Part shown: positions 15,521 through 23,980 of the stretch, piece after piece | How positions within the stretch are numbered: position 1 is the first letter of the stretch | Layout: every line of letters begins with the position of its first letter | Assembly (NCBI RefSeq): GCF_900101985.1 | Contig: NZ_FNAR01000017.1 | Coordinates: 1 to 52,742, forward strand | Source: Bhargavaea beijingensis | Lineage (GTDB): Bacteria; Bacillota; Bacilli; Bacillales_A; Planococcaceae | Reading direction: 5' to 3' | DNA length: 52,742 nucleotides | Notes under the pieces: model-generated | Told to the model about the DNA's origin: nothing | Databases searched by the model: none | The model's input: only the letters and a program-made list of their open reading frames with translations | Translations under genes and position numbers: made by a program

Positions 15521-17071
15521 TTATTCGCCCTGCGGAGCGGGAGTTCCTTCAACCGCCGCGTGTTTGTCCGCTCGATACCGGGGGTCATACCAGTCCATCA
15601 GCCCGTCGGCATCCGCCACATCGATATGCCGGATCGGCGCTTTGCTCGGCATGATACCCGACTTGAACGATGCAGTGACCGTTGCGACGTTCCGTCGCCG
15701 CTGGAAGATCGTCTGGCGTTCCTGCATCGACTGGACGCGCTTCCTGAACACATAGACCGTATGCAAGGTGAATTCACGCCAGCGGACGGTGAGCTGGCGG
15801 CCCGTGATGGCCCAGCCCGCGGAGCGGTGCTGCCAGAGTCCCAGGAGGATGATCACCGGAACGATCAGCAGCGACAGCAACCCGTACGGGAAGAGAAAGT
15901 AACCGGCTGCCGCAACCAGCGGGATGACCCAGAAAAAGTCCAGACGGTAATAAAACGGACGGGACCGTTCCGGGATGCGGTTCAGTTCCGCGGAAGTCTC
16001 GATTTCCGGGAAGAGTTCGGCCAGCAGGCGGTTGACTTCCCGTTTGCTCACGAGCGGGAACAGCCCGATGGCCGATCCCCCCTCCTGAACACTCCCCCCT
16101 GCACTATGGACCTTGACCGACACGTACCCGAGCAGCTTCTGGAACGGGTTCTCGCTTACGCGAACCGCCTGGATGCGCTTGAGCGGGACGGTGACGCGCT
16201 TTTTCTCAAGAAGCCCCCTTGAAATGAACAGGTCGTCCCCGTCAAACGAGACGGTAAACCCGTAGAATCCGAGATACGTCCAGGCAACCGACAGCACCCA
16301 GCCGGCCAGCATCAGGGCAAGGACCGCCGCTACGACCATGAACACGCCAAACCGGATAAATGCGACCAGTTCACCATAGATGGCTTCATATGGAAGGATA
16401 TCGGAAAACTGCGACAGGAAAATCGCAATCCCCGAGAAGATGAGCCCGATCCTGCCGGAAAACGTTGCCAGGAGGAAAATCTCTTTCCTCCCCATCCTGA
16501 AGAGGGTCTTCGTTTCTTCTTCAGGCTCTCCGGCAGAAAGGATTCCGCCCGCTTTCCCGTCAATTTCCGGAGGCTCCTGCACGCCAGCACGGCGGCGGCG
16601 CTTCGCCTCGGAAATGACCTCGCTCACCCGCTCCGCCTCTTCACGGGTCACGGCAGTCAGGTCCGCATCCGCCCCTTCCAGCGTGGACGAGTTGCCCGCT
16701 GTCTCGATCTTCACCTTGACGAGCCCGAACGGCCGGTGAAGGATCCCCTCCGTATAGTCGACGCTCTGGATGCGCTCAAACGGGATGTAGCGCTTTTTCT
16801 TTACGAACAGGCCGTACTCGATCCGGAACTCCCCGTCTTCGAACCAGTAGACGAACCGTTTCCACTTGATAAAGCCGGCAACCGACGTAAAGATGACAAA
16901 CGCGCCGAAAATCAGGAGGGTGAGGTTATCCATCCAGAAATTCCCTGTCCGTTCGCGTCCGATGCCGTTCGCCACGACCACGACCACGAGCGGGATAATC
17001 GCTTCTTTTAGTGTCTTCAGGAGCTCGATGACGGCGGTGATCCAGTGCAGCCTATTTTTCTCAGACATCAT
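15521..17071 (-). CDS. ydbT: YdbT-like membrane protein with repeated bacterial PH (bPH2) domains
   Basis: 516 residues. Paired membrane helices (for example AIIPLVVVVVAN, IGLIFSGIAIFLSQF, VPVIILLGLWQH) alternate with bPH2 domains recognised by the phrases YGLFVKKKRYIPFERIQSVDY, ISRGLLEKKRVTVPLKRIQAVRV and VYVFRKRVQSMQERQTIFQRRRNVATV. There are three such domains. In B. subtilis ydbST belongs to the SigW envelope-stress regulon and has been linked to resistance to antimicrobial peptides. The start overlaps the end of ydbS by 11 nt, so the two are co-translated. Confidence 0.9.
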   Translation of the reverse strand: MMSEKNRLHWITAVIELLKTLKEAIIPLVVVVVANGIGRERTGNFWMDNLTLLIFGAFVIFTSVAGFIKWKRFVYWFEDGEFRIEYGLFVKKKRYIPFERIQSVDYTEGILHRPFGLVKVKIETAGNSSTLEGADADLTAVTREEAERVSEVISEAKRRRRAGVQEPPEIDGKAGGILSAGEPEEETKTLFRMGRKEIFLLATFSGRIGLIFSGIAIFLSQFSDILPYEAIYGELVAFIRFGVFMVVAAVLALMLAGWVLSVAWTYLGFYGFTVSFDGDDLFISRGLLEKKRVTVPLKRIQAVRVSENPFQKLLGYVSVKVHSAGGSVQEGGSAIGLFPLVSKREVNRLLAELFPEIETSAELNRIPERSRPFYYRLDFFWVIPLVAAAGYFLFPYGLLSLLIVPVIILLGLWQHRSAGWAITGRQLTVRWREFTLHTVYVFRKRVQSMQERQTIFQRRRNVATVTASFKSGIMPSKAPIRHIDVADADGLMDWYDPRYRADKHAAVEGTPAPQGE

Positions 17072-17540
17072 CTTCCGCCACCCTTGCGAGCACCGAAATC
17101 CTGCTTCTCAACTCATCAGCCTCATCCATCTGGAGCGCAGGGATCTCATGATTGGTCGCGGCCGTTGAGACGGTGATGCCGGAAAGGCCGTATTTCCGGA
17201 GGATCGGCCCCTGGCTCGTGTCGACATGCTGGACACGGACCATCGGCACGAGCGTCCGCTTCACGATGAACAGGCCGTGCTGAAGCTCGATTTCCGTTTC
17301 CCGTACTTCATACCGCCAGCGCTCCCAGCGGATTTTCGGAAACAGGAAAATCAGCAGATACGCCGCAAGCACGACGGCTGCGCCGGAAACGATATAAATC
17401 CAGACCGGTCCTTCGAATATGTATGCCAATACGCTTGCCGCGATTGCCGGAACGAGAACGATCAGCGTATAGAAGATTCCGTGGATCCTCCAGACGGTCA
17501 GTCCCTTTTCCGAAATGCGGTTCGCCGGTTCTTTTCTCAT
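17061..17540 (-). CDS. ydbS: YdbS-like membrane protein with one bPH2 domain
   Basis: 159 residues, the same length as B. subtilis YdbS. Two membrane helices (IFYTLIVLVPAIAASVLAYIF and IYIVSGAAVVLAAYLLIFLF) precede a bPH2 domain with RYEVRETEIELQHGLFIVKRTLVPMVRVQHVDTSQGPILRKYGL. I use the ATG at 17540; a GTG three codons upstream overlaps the Shine-Dalgarno AAGGGG. It is transcribed with ydbT from a SigW-type promoter about 35 bp upstream. Confidence 0.92.
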   Translation of the reverse strand: MRKEPANRISEKGLTVWRIHGIFYTLIVLVPAIAASVLAYIFEGPVWIYIVSGAAVVLAAYLLIFLFPKIRWERWRYEVRETEIELQHGLFIVKRTLVPMVRVQHVDTSQGPILRKYGLSGITVSTAATNHEIPALQMDEADELRSRISVLARVAEDDV

Positions 17541-17571
17541 CCGGTTCACCCCTTCTTATCCCTTTCCATTG

Positions 17572-17599
17572 TATACGGAAACGCACGGGAAACGTTTCA
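17572..17599 (-). promoter_or_regulatory. SigW-type promoter of ydbST
   Basis: On the reverse strand TGAAAC (17594-17599) and CGTATA (17572-17577) are separated by 16 nt, a perfect match to the SigW consensus. The orthologous B. subtilis operon is SigW-dependent. No sigW gene is in this window. Confidence 0.85.
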
Positions 17600-17638
17600 T
17601 TCATTCAATTTAATAACAGGCCGGAGCTTTTGGAAAGC

Positions 17639-17701
17639 AATTCGTCACTCTCAAAGGGTGAATCGTCATTTTCGGCGACCGAATCATCACTTTGATCAAA
17701 C
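17639..17701. repeat. array B: three tandem 21-nt degenerate repeats
   Basis: Units at 17639, 17660 and 17681, each 21 nt, consensus GAATCGTCAYTYT plus 8 variable nt. The array sits between the cshA terminator and the ydbS promoter. It shares the word GAATCGTCA with array C, 28 kb away. Confidence 0.7.
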
Positions 17702-17710
17702 ACAGAAAAA

Positions 17711-17744
17711 CCCGGAAAGCCCATATTCGGCTTTCCGGGTTTTG
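17711..17744 (-). terminator. terminator after cshA
   Basis: CCCGGAAAGCC/GGCTTTCCGGG (17711-17721 and 17729-17739) flanked by A-run and T-run, so it can work on the reverse strand, where GGGTTTTTC follows. Confidence 0.88.
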
Positions 17745-17752
17745 TCATTGTC

Positions 17753-19201
17753 TTATCGGTTGCGCGGGCGTCCGCCTGGGCGACGTCCGTCGCGACGGCG
17801 GCTGTTGTCGCGGTTGTAACCACCGCTGCGGCCTTTGTAGCCGCCGCCGCTGCTGCGTCCGCCACGGTTTCCACCGCGGAACGGAAGCGGCTTTTCTTCC
17901 GTGATCTTGACCGGCGTATCGTCCGGCTCACGGGTAAGCGACTTAATCGCTGCTGCAATCAGATCAATGGCTTCGTTGTCCTGCAGCATTTCTTCTGCAA
18001 GGATGCGGTAGTCATTGAGCTCGTTCTTTTCAACAAGTTCCTTCAGTTGGCTGACAGCAAGCTTCTGCTGGCCGGCCAGCGCTTCGTCCTCGGATGGCGG
18101 ACGAAGAGGCGTCATGCGCTTTTTCGTCGTTTCTTCAACCGTGCGGAGGTAACCCATCTCGCGCGGTGTGACGAAAGTGACGGCAACCCCGCTCTTGCCC
18201 GCACGGCCGGTACGGCCGATACGGTGGACGTAGCTTTCAGGATCCTGAGGAATATCGAAGTTGTAGACGTGTGTCACGCCCGAGATATCAAGGCCGCGGG
18301 CTGCAACGTCAGTCGCGACAAGGATATCGATTTTGCCTTCCTTGAACTGGCGGAGAACCGACAGGCGCTTTGCCTGTGTCAGGTCGCCGTGGATACCTTC
18401 CGCAAGGTAGCCGCGGAGGTTAAGCGCCTGAGCCACTTCATCAACACGGCGCTTTGTGCGTCCGAAGATGATGGCGAGTTCCGGCGTATGGACGTTCAGC
18501 AGGCGTGTAAGTGCTTCGAACTTCTCGCGTTCTTGCGCTTTTACGAAGAACTGCTCGATGTTCTCCACTGTCATTTCCTTCGCCTTGATGCGCACTTCTG
18601 CCGGCGACTTCATGTAGTTGTCCGCGATCTTGCGGATCGGGCCAGGCATCGTTGCCGAGAACAGGAGCGTCTGGCGCTCGGATGGAACGTTTTCGAGGAT
18701 CGCGTTGATGTCCTCGATAAAGCCCATGTTCAGCATTTCGTCCGCTTCGTCGAGGACGAGTGTCTCAACACCGTGAAGCTTCATCGTGCCGCGTTTGATG
18801 TGGTCAAGAATCCGTCCCGGCGTGCCGACGACGATTTGCGGGCGGTTGCGCAGCGCACGGATCTGGCGTCCGATTTCCTGGCCGCCGTATACGGAAAGAA
18901 TGCGCGCACGCTTGCCGTAGCCGATGCGGTAGATTTCTTCGGATACCTGAATCGCGAGTTCACGGGTCGGCGCGATGATCAGCGCCTGGATATCAGGGTT
19001 CTGCGTGTCGATCTTTTCGATGATCGGAACGCCGAATGCCGTCGTCTTGCCCGTACCTGTCTGTGCCTGGCCGATGACGTCCTTGCCCGCCTGCGCGAGT
19101 GGAATCGTCTCTTCCTGGATGGGTGTCGCCTCTTCAAACCCCATGCGTTCGAGTGAAAGCTGCGTGGAGTCACTGATGTTCAGATCAGAAAACTTTGTCA
19201 A
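17753..19201 (-). CDS. cshA: DEAD-box RNA helicase CshA
   Basis: About 482 residues. It has the Q-motif GFEEATPIQ, motif I AQTGTGKT, Ia PTRELA, Ib TPGR, II DEAD, III SAT, IV-V ([20 protein letters not shown]) and [12 protein letters not shown]. It ends in a Gly/Arg-rich RNA-binding tail ([17 protein letters not shown] and onward). CshA takes part in mRNA decay, ribosome assembly and cold adaptation. I choose the TTG at 19201, with AAGGAG 9 nt before it; the TTG three codons earlier is 1 nt from the Shine-Dalgarno. Transcription starts about 240 bp upstream, leaving a long leader with an internal terminator. Confidence 0.95.
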   Translation of the reverse strand: MTKFSDLNISDSTQLSLERMGFEEATPIQEETIPLAQAGKDVIGQAQTGTGKTTAFGVPIIEKIDTQNPDIQALIIAPTRELAIQVSEEIYRIGYGKRARILSVYGGQEIGRQIRALRNRPQIVVGTPGRILDHIKRGTMKLHGVETLVLDEADEMLNMGFIEDINAILENVPSERQTLLFSATMPGPIRKIADNYMKSPAEVRIKAKEMTVENIEQFFVKAQEREKFEALTRLLNVHTPELAIIFGRTKRRVDEVAQALNLRGYLAEGIHGDLTQAKRLSVLRQFKEGKIDILVATDVAARGLDISGVTHVYNFDIPQDPESYVHRIGRTGRAGKSGVAVTFVTPREMGYLRTVEETTKKRMTPLRPPSEDEALAGQQKLAVSQLKELVEKNELNDYRILAEEMLQDNEAIDLIAAAIKSLTREPDDTPVKITEEKPLPFRGGNRGGRSSGGGYKGRSGGYNRDNSRRRDGRRPGGRPRNR

Positions 19202-19387
19202 ATGTGTCAATCTCCTTATCCTTCATGTGATCATTGGATCCATTTTCAAATGAAGTCCGGCATGCCGTGCCGTTTCGGAGTTTTCAGTGTTGCCTGCCAT
19301 CCCTCGGCAGGGCAGTGCGCTCGAAAAGTTCCGGTTGCTGCCGGGCGGTCCGACCGGAGAGGAACACGCCCTTCAACCGAACCGTTT

Positions 19388-19424
19388 CAAAAAAAACAAC
19401 TCTTCCTTAAAAACGCGAAGAGTT
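19388..19424 (-). terminator. terminator-like hairpin inside the cshA leader
   Basis: AACTCTTC/GAAGAGTT (19398-19405 and 19417-19424) with an 11-nt loop, followed on the reverse strand by eight consecutive T (19389-19396). It lies about 55 nt after the predicted cshA transcription start and 190 nt before the start codon, so it looks like an attenuator rather than an operon end. Confidence 0.7.
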
Positions 19425-19451
19425 CCCGTTCAAATGTATCCAATAGTTAGT

Positions 19452-19480
19452 AGTATACCATGGCACGGCTCTTCTTGCAA
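19452..19480 (-). promoter_or_regulatory. sigma-A promoter of cshA
   Basis: On the reverse strand TTGCAA (19475-19480) and TATACT (19452-19457) with 17-nt spacing. Confidence 0.78.
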
Positions 19481-19488
19481 TGAAACCG

Positions 19489-19508
19489 GCGCGGGCTAAT
19501 GCCCGCGC
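19489..19508 (-). terminator. GC-rich hairpin between murF and cshA
   Basis: A perfect GCGCGGGC-TAAT-GCCCGCGC hairpin. The T-run on the reverse strand is weak (CGGTTTC), so termination of murF transcription here is plausible but may be partial. Confidence 0.45.
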
Positions 19509-19547
19509 GGCCCATTGGTGATGCCCGGACCGGATGCCGGATGCCGT

Positions 19548-19640
19548 TTCGGGCTTAGGCATCCGGGTTCGGACTCAGAATAGCAGATTCGGACTTGCGC
19601 CCATAAATCGGACTTGAAAGCCCTCTTCCGGATTTCCGAT
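19548..19640. repeat. array D: about five 20-nt degenerate repeats
   Basis: The word TTCGGACTT (variants TTCGGGCTT, TTCGGACTC, ATCGGACTT, TCCGGATTT) recurs at 19548, 19568, 19588, about 19607 and about 19627. Intervals are 20, 20, 19 and 20 nt, with unrelated bases in between. It lies just after the murF stop. Confidence 0.6.
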
Positions 19641-19656
19641 TTGATCAGGACCCTGT

Positions 19657-21033
19657 TTATAAGGTGTCCGCCAATTCCCCGATGATACGCTCAAGCGCCA
19701 TTCCGCGGGAACCTTTCAGCAAAATGAGCGGTGCATGGCCAAGCCGGCTTTGCAGCTTCCCGGTGATTGGCGACAGATCTTCCCCGCTCCAGACGAGCCG
19801 GTCCGCCGGGAATTTCCCTTCCAGCTTCCTGAACAGGTGCGCCATCCGCGGCCCGTACAGGCAGACACCGTCAAAGTCCGCCGGATCCAGTTCTTCCGCA
19901 AGCCCTTCGTGTGCCGGCACTTCCAGTGCGCCAAGCTCCAGCATATCGCCGAGAACAACCCACTTTTCATTTCGCAATGCTGAACTCCTGACAAATCCGA
20001 GAGCGGCGCGCACGGATGTCGGCGCCGCATTATAGGCGTCGTTGATGAAAAGCGATCCGTTCGGCCCTTCCACGGTCTGCATGCGCATGCCGGTCAGCTC
20101 GACGGACTTGAGCGCTTCCCGGATCTGGTCATCGGTGAGTCCGGCTTCCCGGCCGATCAGGATGGCGGCAAGCGCATTTTTCGCCTGGTGCGCGCCGAGG
20201 ACGGGAATCATGAACTCGCCTTCAGCAAGCCCTGTTGTCCGGAATATACTTCCCGCTTCCGACGGCTCGGCCGACAGGAGTCGGAGGCTGCACGTCTCCC
20301 CCTCCCCGAACGGCACCGCCGCGCTTTCCGGGAGGGTTTCCACATGCGGGCCGAGCAGCGGCTCGTCGCCGTCATAGAACAGTTTCCCGTCCGGCTGGAG
20401 GCCGTCGGTGATTTCTGATTTGGCTTTTGCAATGCCTTCCCGGGAGCCGAGGTCCTGCATATGCGCTTCGCCGATGTTCGTGATGACGGCATACTTCGGA
20501 CGGGCCAGCGCGGACAGGAAGGAAATTTCCCCGAATCCGCTCATGCCCATTTCAAGCACCGCGTATTCGGTGTCTTCCGGGAGTGACAGGATCGTCAGCG
20601 GGAGGCCGAGCTGGTTGTTGTAGTTGCCTTCCGTTTTGCGCACACGGAAGTATGGCGAAAGCGTGCCCGCGACAAGATCTTTTGTCGACGTTTTGCCGTT
20701 CGAGCCGGTGATACCGATGATGACGGCATCCAGTTCCCCGCGGTAGCGGCGCGCCATCTGCTGGAGCGCCTGTTCCGGATCTTCGACGATGAGAACAGGA
20801 ACGTCCTCGGGTGCTCCCGGAACGCCTTTTTGCCAGAGGGTGGCCGCGGCCCCTTTGTCGAATGCCTGCCGGACAAACCGGTGGCCGTCCGCCTGATCCC
20901 CCTTGAATGGAATGAACAGGTCGCCTTTATTCAATGTACGGGTATCGATCGACACGCCTGTGACGGCAGCTGTGCCGCCTGTTGGATGCGGCAGGCCGAG
21001 CCAGTCCGCAATTTCATTTAATGTTCGTTTCAT
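19657..21033 (-). CDS. murF: UDP-N-acetylmuramoyl-tripeptide–D-alanyl-D-alanine ligase
   Basis: 458 residues of the Mur ligase family: N-terminal substrate domain (SIDTRTLNKGDLFIPFKG), ATP site GITGSNGKTSTK (about 108-118), the EGNYNNQLGLPLT and EMGMSGFGEISFL motifs of MurF, and the C-terminal domain beginning near NDAYNAAPTSVRAAL. MurF adds D-Ala-D-Ala to the UDP-MurNAc-tripeptide in the cytoplasm. It follows ddl by 13 bp, so the dipeptide-making and dipeptide-using enzymes are co-expressed. Confidence 0.97.
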   Translation of the reverse strand: MKRTLNEIADWLGLPHPTGGTAAVTGVSIDTRTLNKGDLFIPFKGDQADGHRFVRQAFDKGAAATLWQKGVPGAPEDVPVLIVEDPEQALQQMARRYRGELDAVIIGITGSNGKTSTKDLVAGTLSPYFRVRKTEGNYNNQLGLPLTILSLPEDTEYAVLEMGMSGFGEISFLSALARPKYAVITNIGEAHMQDLGSREGIAKAKSEITDGLQPDGKLFYDGDEPLLGPHVETLPESAAVPFGEGETCSLRLLSAEPSEAGSIFRTTGLAEGEFMIPVLGAHQAKNALAAILIGREAGLTDDQIREALKSVELTGMRMQTVEGPNGSLFINDAYNAAPTSVRAALGFVRSSALRNEKWVVLGDMLELGALEVPAHEGLAEELDPADFDGVCLYGPRMAHLFRKLEGKFPADRLVWSGEDLSPITGKLQSRLGHAPLILLKGSRGMALERIIGELADTL

Positions 21034-21046
21034 AGAAAGGATTCCC

Positions 21047-22129
21047 TCAATCTTTGTTCGTATTCAGTGACTGTTTTTCCTGATAGCGCTCAAGGGCCAG
21101 CCGGATCAATTCTTCAAGCAGTTCCGGATACGGCAAGCCGGAGTTCTGCCAGAGAAGCGGGAACATGCTGGTCGGCGTGAAGCCGGGCATCGTGTTGACT
21201 TCGTTGATGAGCACGTCACCCTCCATTGTCAGGAAAAAGTCGGCACGCACAAGCCCCGAACAATCGAGCACCTTGAACGCCGCCTTTGCCGCGCGCTCCA
21301 TTTCTTCGGCCGCTTTTTCCGGAACGTCCGCCGGGATGGTCAGGACCGTGTTCCCGTCCATGTATTTGGATTCGTAATCGTAAAAATCGGAAGCGGAGCT
21401 GATCTCGCCGACGACCGAGCATTTCGGCTCGTCATTGCCGAGAAGGGCCATTTCGATTTCACGCGCATCGACGCCCTGTTCGATGATGACTTTGCGGTCA
21501 TAGCGCAGCGCTTCCTCAATGGCTTCAATCAGGCTCTCGCGGCCGGAAGCCTTCGAGATGCCGACGCTCGACCCGAGGTTTGCGGGTTTTACGAACACCG
21601 GCCAGCCAAGTCTCGATTCGGATTCATCGAGGATGCCGTCCCGATTTTTGTTCCATTCGCTGCGGATAAAGTGGACATACGGCACCTGGTTCAGCCCGGC
21701 CTGGGCAAACAGCTGCTTCATGATGACTTTGTCCATGCCGGCAGCGGATGCAAGCACCCCGTTCCCGACGTACGGAAGATCCAGAACTTCCAGGAGGCCC
21801 TGGACCGTGCCGTCTTCCCCGTTCGGCCCGTGAAGGAGCGGGATGACGACCGGCGGCGCTTCCGGCGTCTGCGCGGCAAGCGCAGCAATGCCGTCCGTGA
21901 GCCGCGCCGGTGCATCCGTGCCATTTTCCCCGATCATCAGGTCGGTGACATGCCCGGCCGGCCCTTCAAGAAGCGGGCCCGGCCGCCATTCCCCCTCCGG
22001 CGTGATGAATACCGGCGTGACTTCATACCGGTCAAAATCAAGTGCGTGTGTGACGGCGCGTGCAGTCGAAAGCGATACTTCGTGTTCCGCGGACTTGCCG
22101 CCATATAAAAGAAAGATGCGATTTTTCAT
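21047..22129 (-). CDS. ddl: D-alanine–D-alanine ligase
   Basis: 360 residues of ATP-grasp fold. It starts KNRIFLLYGGKSAEHEVSLSTA and has PLLHGPNGEDGTVQGLLEVLDLPYVGNGVLASA, FVKPANLGSSVGISKA, and the Mg-binding end FFLTMEGDVLINEVNTMPGFTPTSMFP. It joins two D-Ala made by Alr. The start is the ATG with GGAGG 6 nt upstream; a longer in-frame extension lacks a ribosome site. First gene of the ddl-murF pair and divergent from rodA. Confidence 0.97.
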   Translation of the reverse strand: MKNRIFLLYGGKSAEHEVSLSTARAVTHALDFDRYEVTPVFITPEGEWRPGPLLEGPAGHVTDLMIGENGTDAPARLTDGIAALAAQTPEAPPVVIPLLHGPNGEDGTVQGLLEVLDLPYVGNGVLASAAGMDKVIMKQLFAQAGLNQVPYVHFIRSEWNKNRDGILDESESRLGWPVFVKPANLGSSVGISKASGRESLIEAIEEALRYDRKVIIEQGVDAREIEMALLGNDEPKCSVVGEISSASDFYDYESKYMDGNTVLTIPADVPEKAAEEMERAAKAAFKVLDCSGLVRADFFLTMEGDVLINEVNTMPGFTPTSMFPLLWQNSGLPYPELLEELIRLALERYQEKQSLNTNKD

Positions 22130-22354
22130 GGTTAACCTCCATGTCTCGGATACTATCAGTGTAGCATGCATGAGCCATCCCGTTACAGAAGCCCGTTGAA
22201 AAAAACTGCTTGCGAAATCTTGATGAAACATTTTCCAGACCCGCGCGTCCTTTAAAGACGGAAGTCAGACAGGCATTCGGCACCGGTATGGGGTATAATG
22301 GTGCGTATTGCCGAAGCCATTCTGTGAAACTTTTAAACGACCGGGTGATCAATC

Positions 22355-23539
22355 ATGAAACTGAATAATCGGGCGTCCGACCGCTTTGACTGGACGCTGG
22401 CGTTTATCTTGCTTTTGTTCCTTATCGTCAGCACCGTCGCCATCGCATCCGCGCAGACGACCGGCCAATATAATACGAATTTTGTCCCTTCCCAGATCCA
22501 GTGGTATGTCGTCGGGGCCGCCATCATCGCCGTGATGATGTATTTTGATCCGGAGCAGTACAAGAAAGCCGCCTGGATCATTTACGGAGGCGGGGTATTT
22601 CTCTTGTTCCTCCTCTTTATCCTTCCCGAAGGAATGGAACTTGTCGCCCGGCGAAACAATGCGAAAAGCTGGTTCCACCTGCCGGGGCTCGGCAGCATCC
22701 AGCCCGCCGAATTCATGAAGACCTTCTACATCATCGGGGCGGCACGCCTCATCACCATGCACAATGAAAAACACCTGAACCGCACGACCCAGACCGATCT
22801 GATGCTGTTGGGCAAGATCGCGGCTGTCCTCATTGTTCCGCTGTTCTTTATCCTGAAGCAGCCGGACCTCGGGACGGCGCTCGTCTTTATCGCCATCACG
22901 GCAGCACTCGTTCTCGTTTCCGGCATCACCTGGAAAATCATCGTACCGCTTTATGCGGGAACGGCCGCTTTGGGAACGCTTCTGATCTGGATGGCCGTCT
23001 ACATGCAGGACTTCCTGGTGAAGACGTTCGGCTTCAGTGCGTACCAGTTTGCAAGAATCTATTCCTGGCTGGATCCGTACACGTATTCAAGCGATGAGGG
23101 CCGCCACCTGATCACGTCACTGAATGCGATCGGTTCCGGCATGATCAGCGGCAAGGGGTTCCAGGGCCGTGAAGTTTACGTGCCGGAGGCCCACACCGAC
23201 TTTATCTTCTCGGTGATCGGAGAGGATTGGGGATTCATCGGAGCAAGCCTGGTCATCAGCCTGTACTTCGTCCTGATCTATCACCTGACCCGGACAACGC
23301 TCCAACTGAAGGATCCGTTCTCGACGTATGTATGTACCGGGATTATCGCCATGATCACGTTCCACGTGTTCCAGAACATCGGCATGACCATCCAGCTCCT
23401 GCCGATCACGGGAATCCCGCTTCCGCTCATCAGCTACGGCGGGAGTTCCATCATGGGCAACATGCTCGCCCTCGGGCTCGTGTTCAGCATGAACTTCCAC
23501 CACCGGACCTATATGTTCTCGGCGGATCCGGAAGATTAA
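22355..23539 (+). CDS. rodA: RodA-type SEDS peptidoglycan glycosyltransferase
   Basis: 394 residues with about ten membrane helices. SEDS signatures are FILKQPDLGTALVFIAI, the catalytic-region WLDPY, then SLNAIGSGMISGKGF, VPEAHTDFIFSVIGEDWGFIG, and the C-terminal GIPLPLISYGGSSIMGNMLALGLV. RodA polymerises lipid II with a class B PBP during side-wall growth. RodA and FtsW are close relatives; the overall form and the lack of division-cluster neighbours favour RodA. A strong bidirectional terminator follows. Confidence 0.9.
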   Translation: MKLNNRASDRFDWTLAFILLLFLIVSTVAIASAQTTGQYNTNFVPSQIQWYVVGAAIIAVMMYFDPEQYKKAAWIIYGGGVFLLFLLFILPEGMELVARRNNAKSWFHLPGLGSIQPAEFMKTFYIIGAARLITMHNEKHLNRTTQTDLMLLGKIAAVLIVPLFFILKQPDLGTALVFIAITAALVLVSGITWKIIVPLYAGTAALGTLLIWMAVYMQDFLVKTFGFSAYQFARIYSWLDPYTYSSDEGRHLITSLNAIGSGMISGKGFQGREVYVPEAHTDFIFSVIGEDWGFIGASLVISLYFVLIYHLTRTTLQLKDPFSTYVCTGIIAMITFHVFQNIGMTIQLLPITGIPLPLISYGGSSIMGNMLALGLVFSMNFHHRTYMFSADPED

Positions 23540-23552
23540 GGGCCCAAACAAA

Positions 23553-23590
23553 AGCTCCCGCCTCGCTAAAATCGAGGCGGGAGCTTTTTT
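23553..23590. terminator. bidirectional terminator after rodA
   Basis: A 13-bp perfect stem AGCTCCCGCCTCG/CGAGGCGGGAGCT (23553-23565 and 23573-23585) with TTTTTT on the plus strand. It can also end the convergent 45-residue gene. Confidence 0.93.
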
Positions 23591-23595
23591 GAAGC

Positions 23596-23733
23596 TTAGG
23601 TCGTGGGTGCCTGGGAGCCAGAGGGCGGCGCAAGGGCTTTCAGCAAATCGAGTCGCGACTTGGTCAGCGTCACCGGAATGCCTAATGCTGTAATCCGCTC
23701 TGCGATCGTCTTGACGTCCTTTTTCTGGGCCAT
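23596..23733 (-). CDS. small hypothetical protein (45 aa)
   Basis: An ORF of 45 codons starting MAQKKDVKTIAERI and ending SGSQAPTT, preceded by AGAGGTGG about 6 nt before the ATG and followed directly by the rodA terminator stem. The product is basic in the first half and looks helical (IAERITALGIPVTLTKSRLDLLKA), without a membrane segment. I do not recognise a family. Codon use and the strong ribosome site argue that it is real. Confidence 0.6.
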   Translation of the reverse strand: MAQKKDVKTIAERITALGIPVTLTKSRLDLLKALAPPSGSQAPTT

Positions 23734-23926
23734 CCGTTCCACCTCTTCCTTCCTTCAGTATGACGCGGCAACCGGGAGCAAAGTTGCAGGAAACATGGAT
23801 GATACCGAACGTTCTATATACACATCCTTACTATACCACCGGCACTGTGCGGCAAATCTTTCAATACTGTTACAATTGTTGCCTTTCCGTAAATGATTGA
23901 TTCCGAAAAAACCGAGTGGAAAAAGT

Positions 23927-23954
23927 TTGATTGCATACCCCTTGGTGGTATAAT
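23927..23954 (+). promoter_or_regulatory. csoR-copZA promoter with CsoR operator
   Basis: TTGATT (23927-23932) and a perfect TATAAT (23949-23954) with 16-nt spacing. The spacer and -10 contain ATACCCCTTGGTGGTAT (23935-23951), an inverted repeat ATACC-N7-GGTAT of the CsoR operator type. Apo-CsoR bound there would block RNA polymerase; copper would release it. Confidence 0.82.
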
Positions 23955-23980
23955 GAAATCAACAAAGGAGGCGGTGCCCA

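Noticed and set aside
17550-17583. SigB-like match GTTTCC-N14-GGGATA before ydbS
   Set aside because: The -10 is imperfect and it overlaps a perfect SigW-type promoter that agrees with the known regulation of ydbST.
22294-22299. TATAAT before rodA as a full promoter
   Set aside because: The -10 is perfect but no -35, TGn extension or alternative sigma motif is found at a proper distance, so I did not list it.
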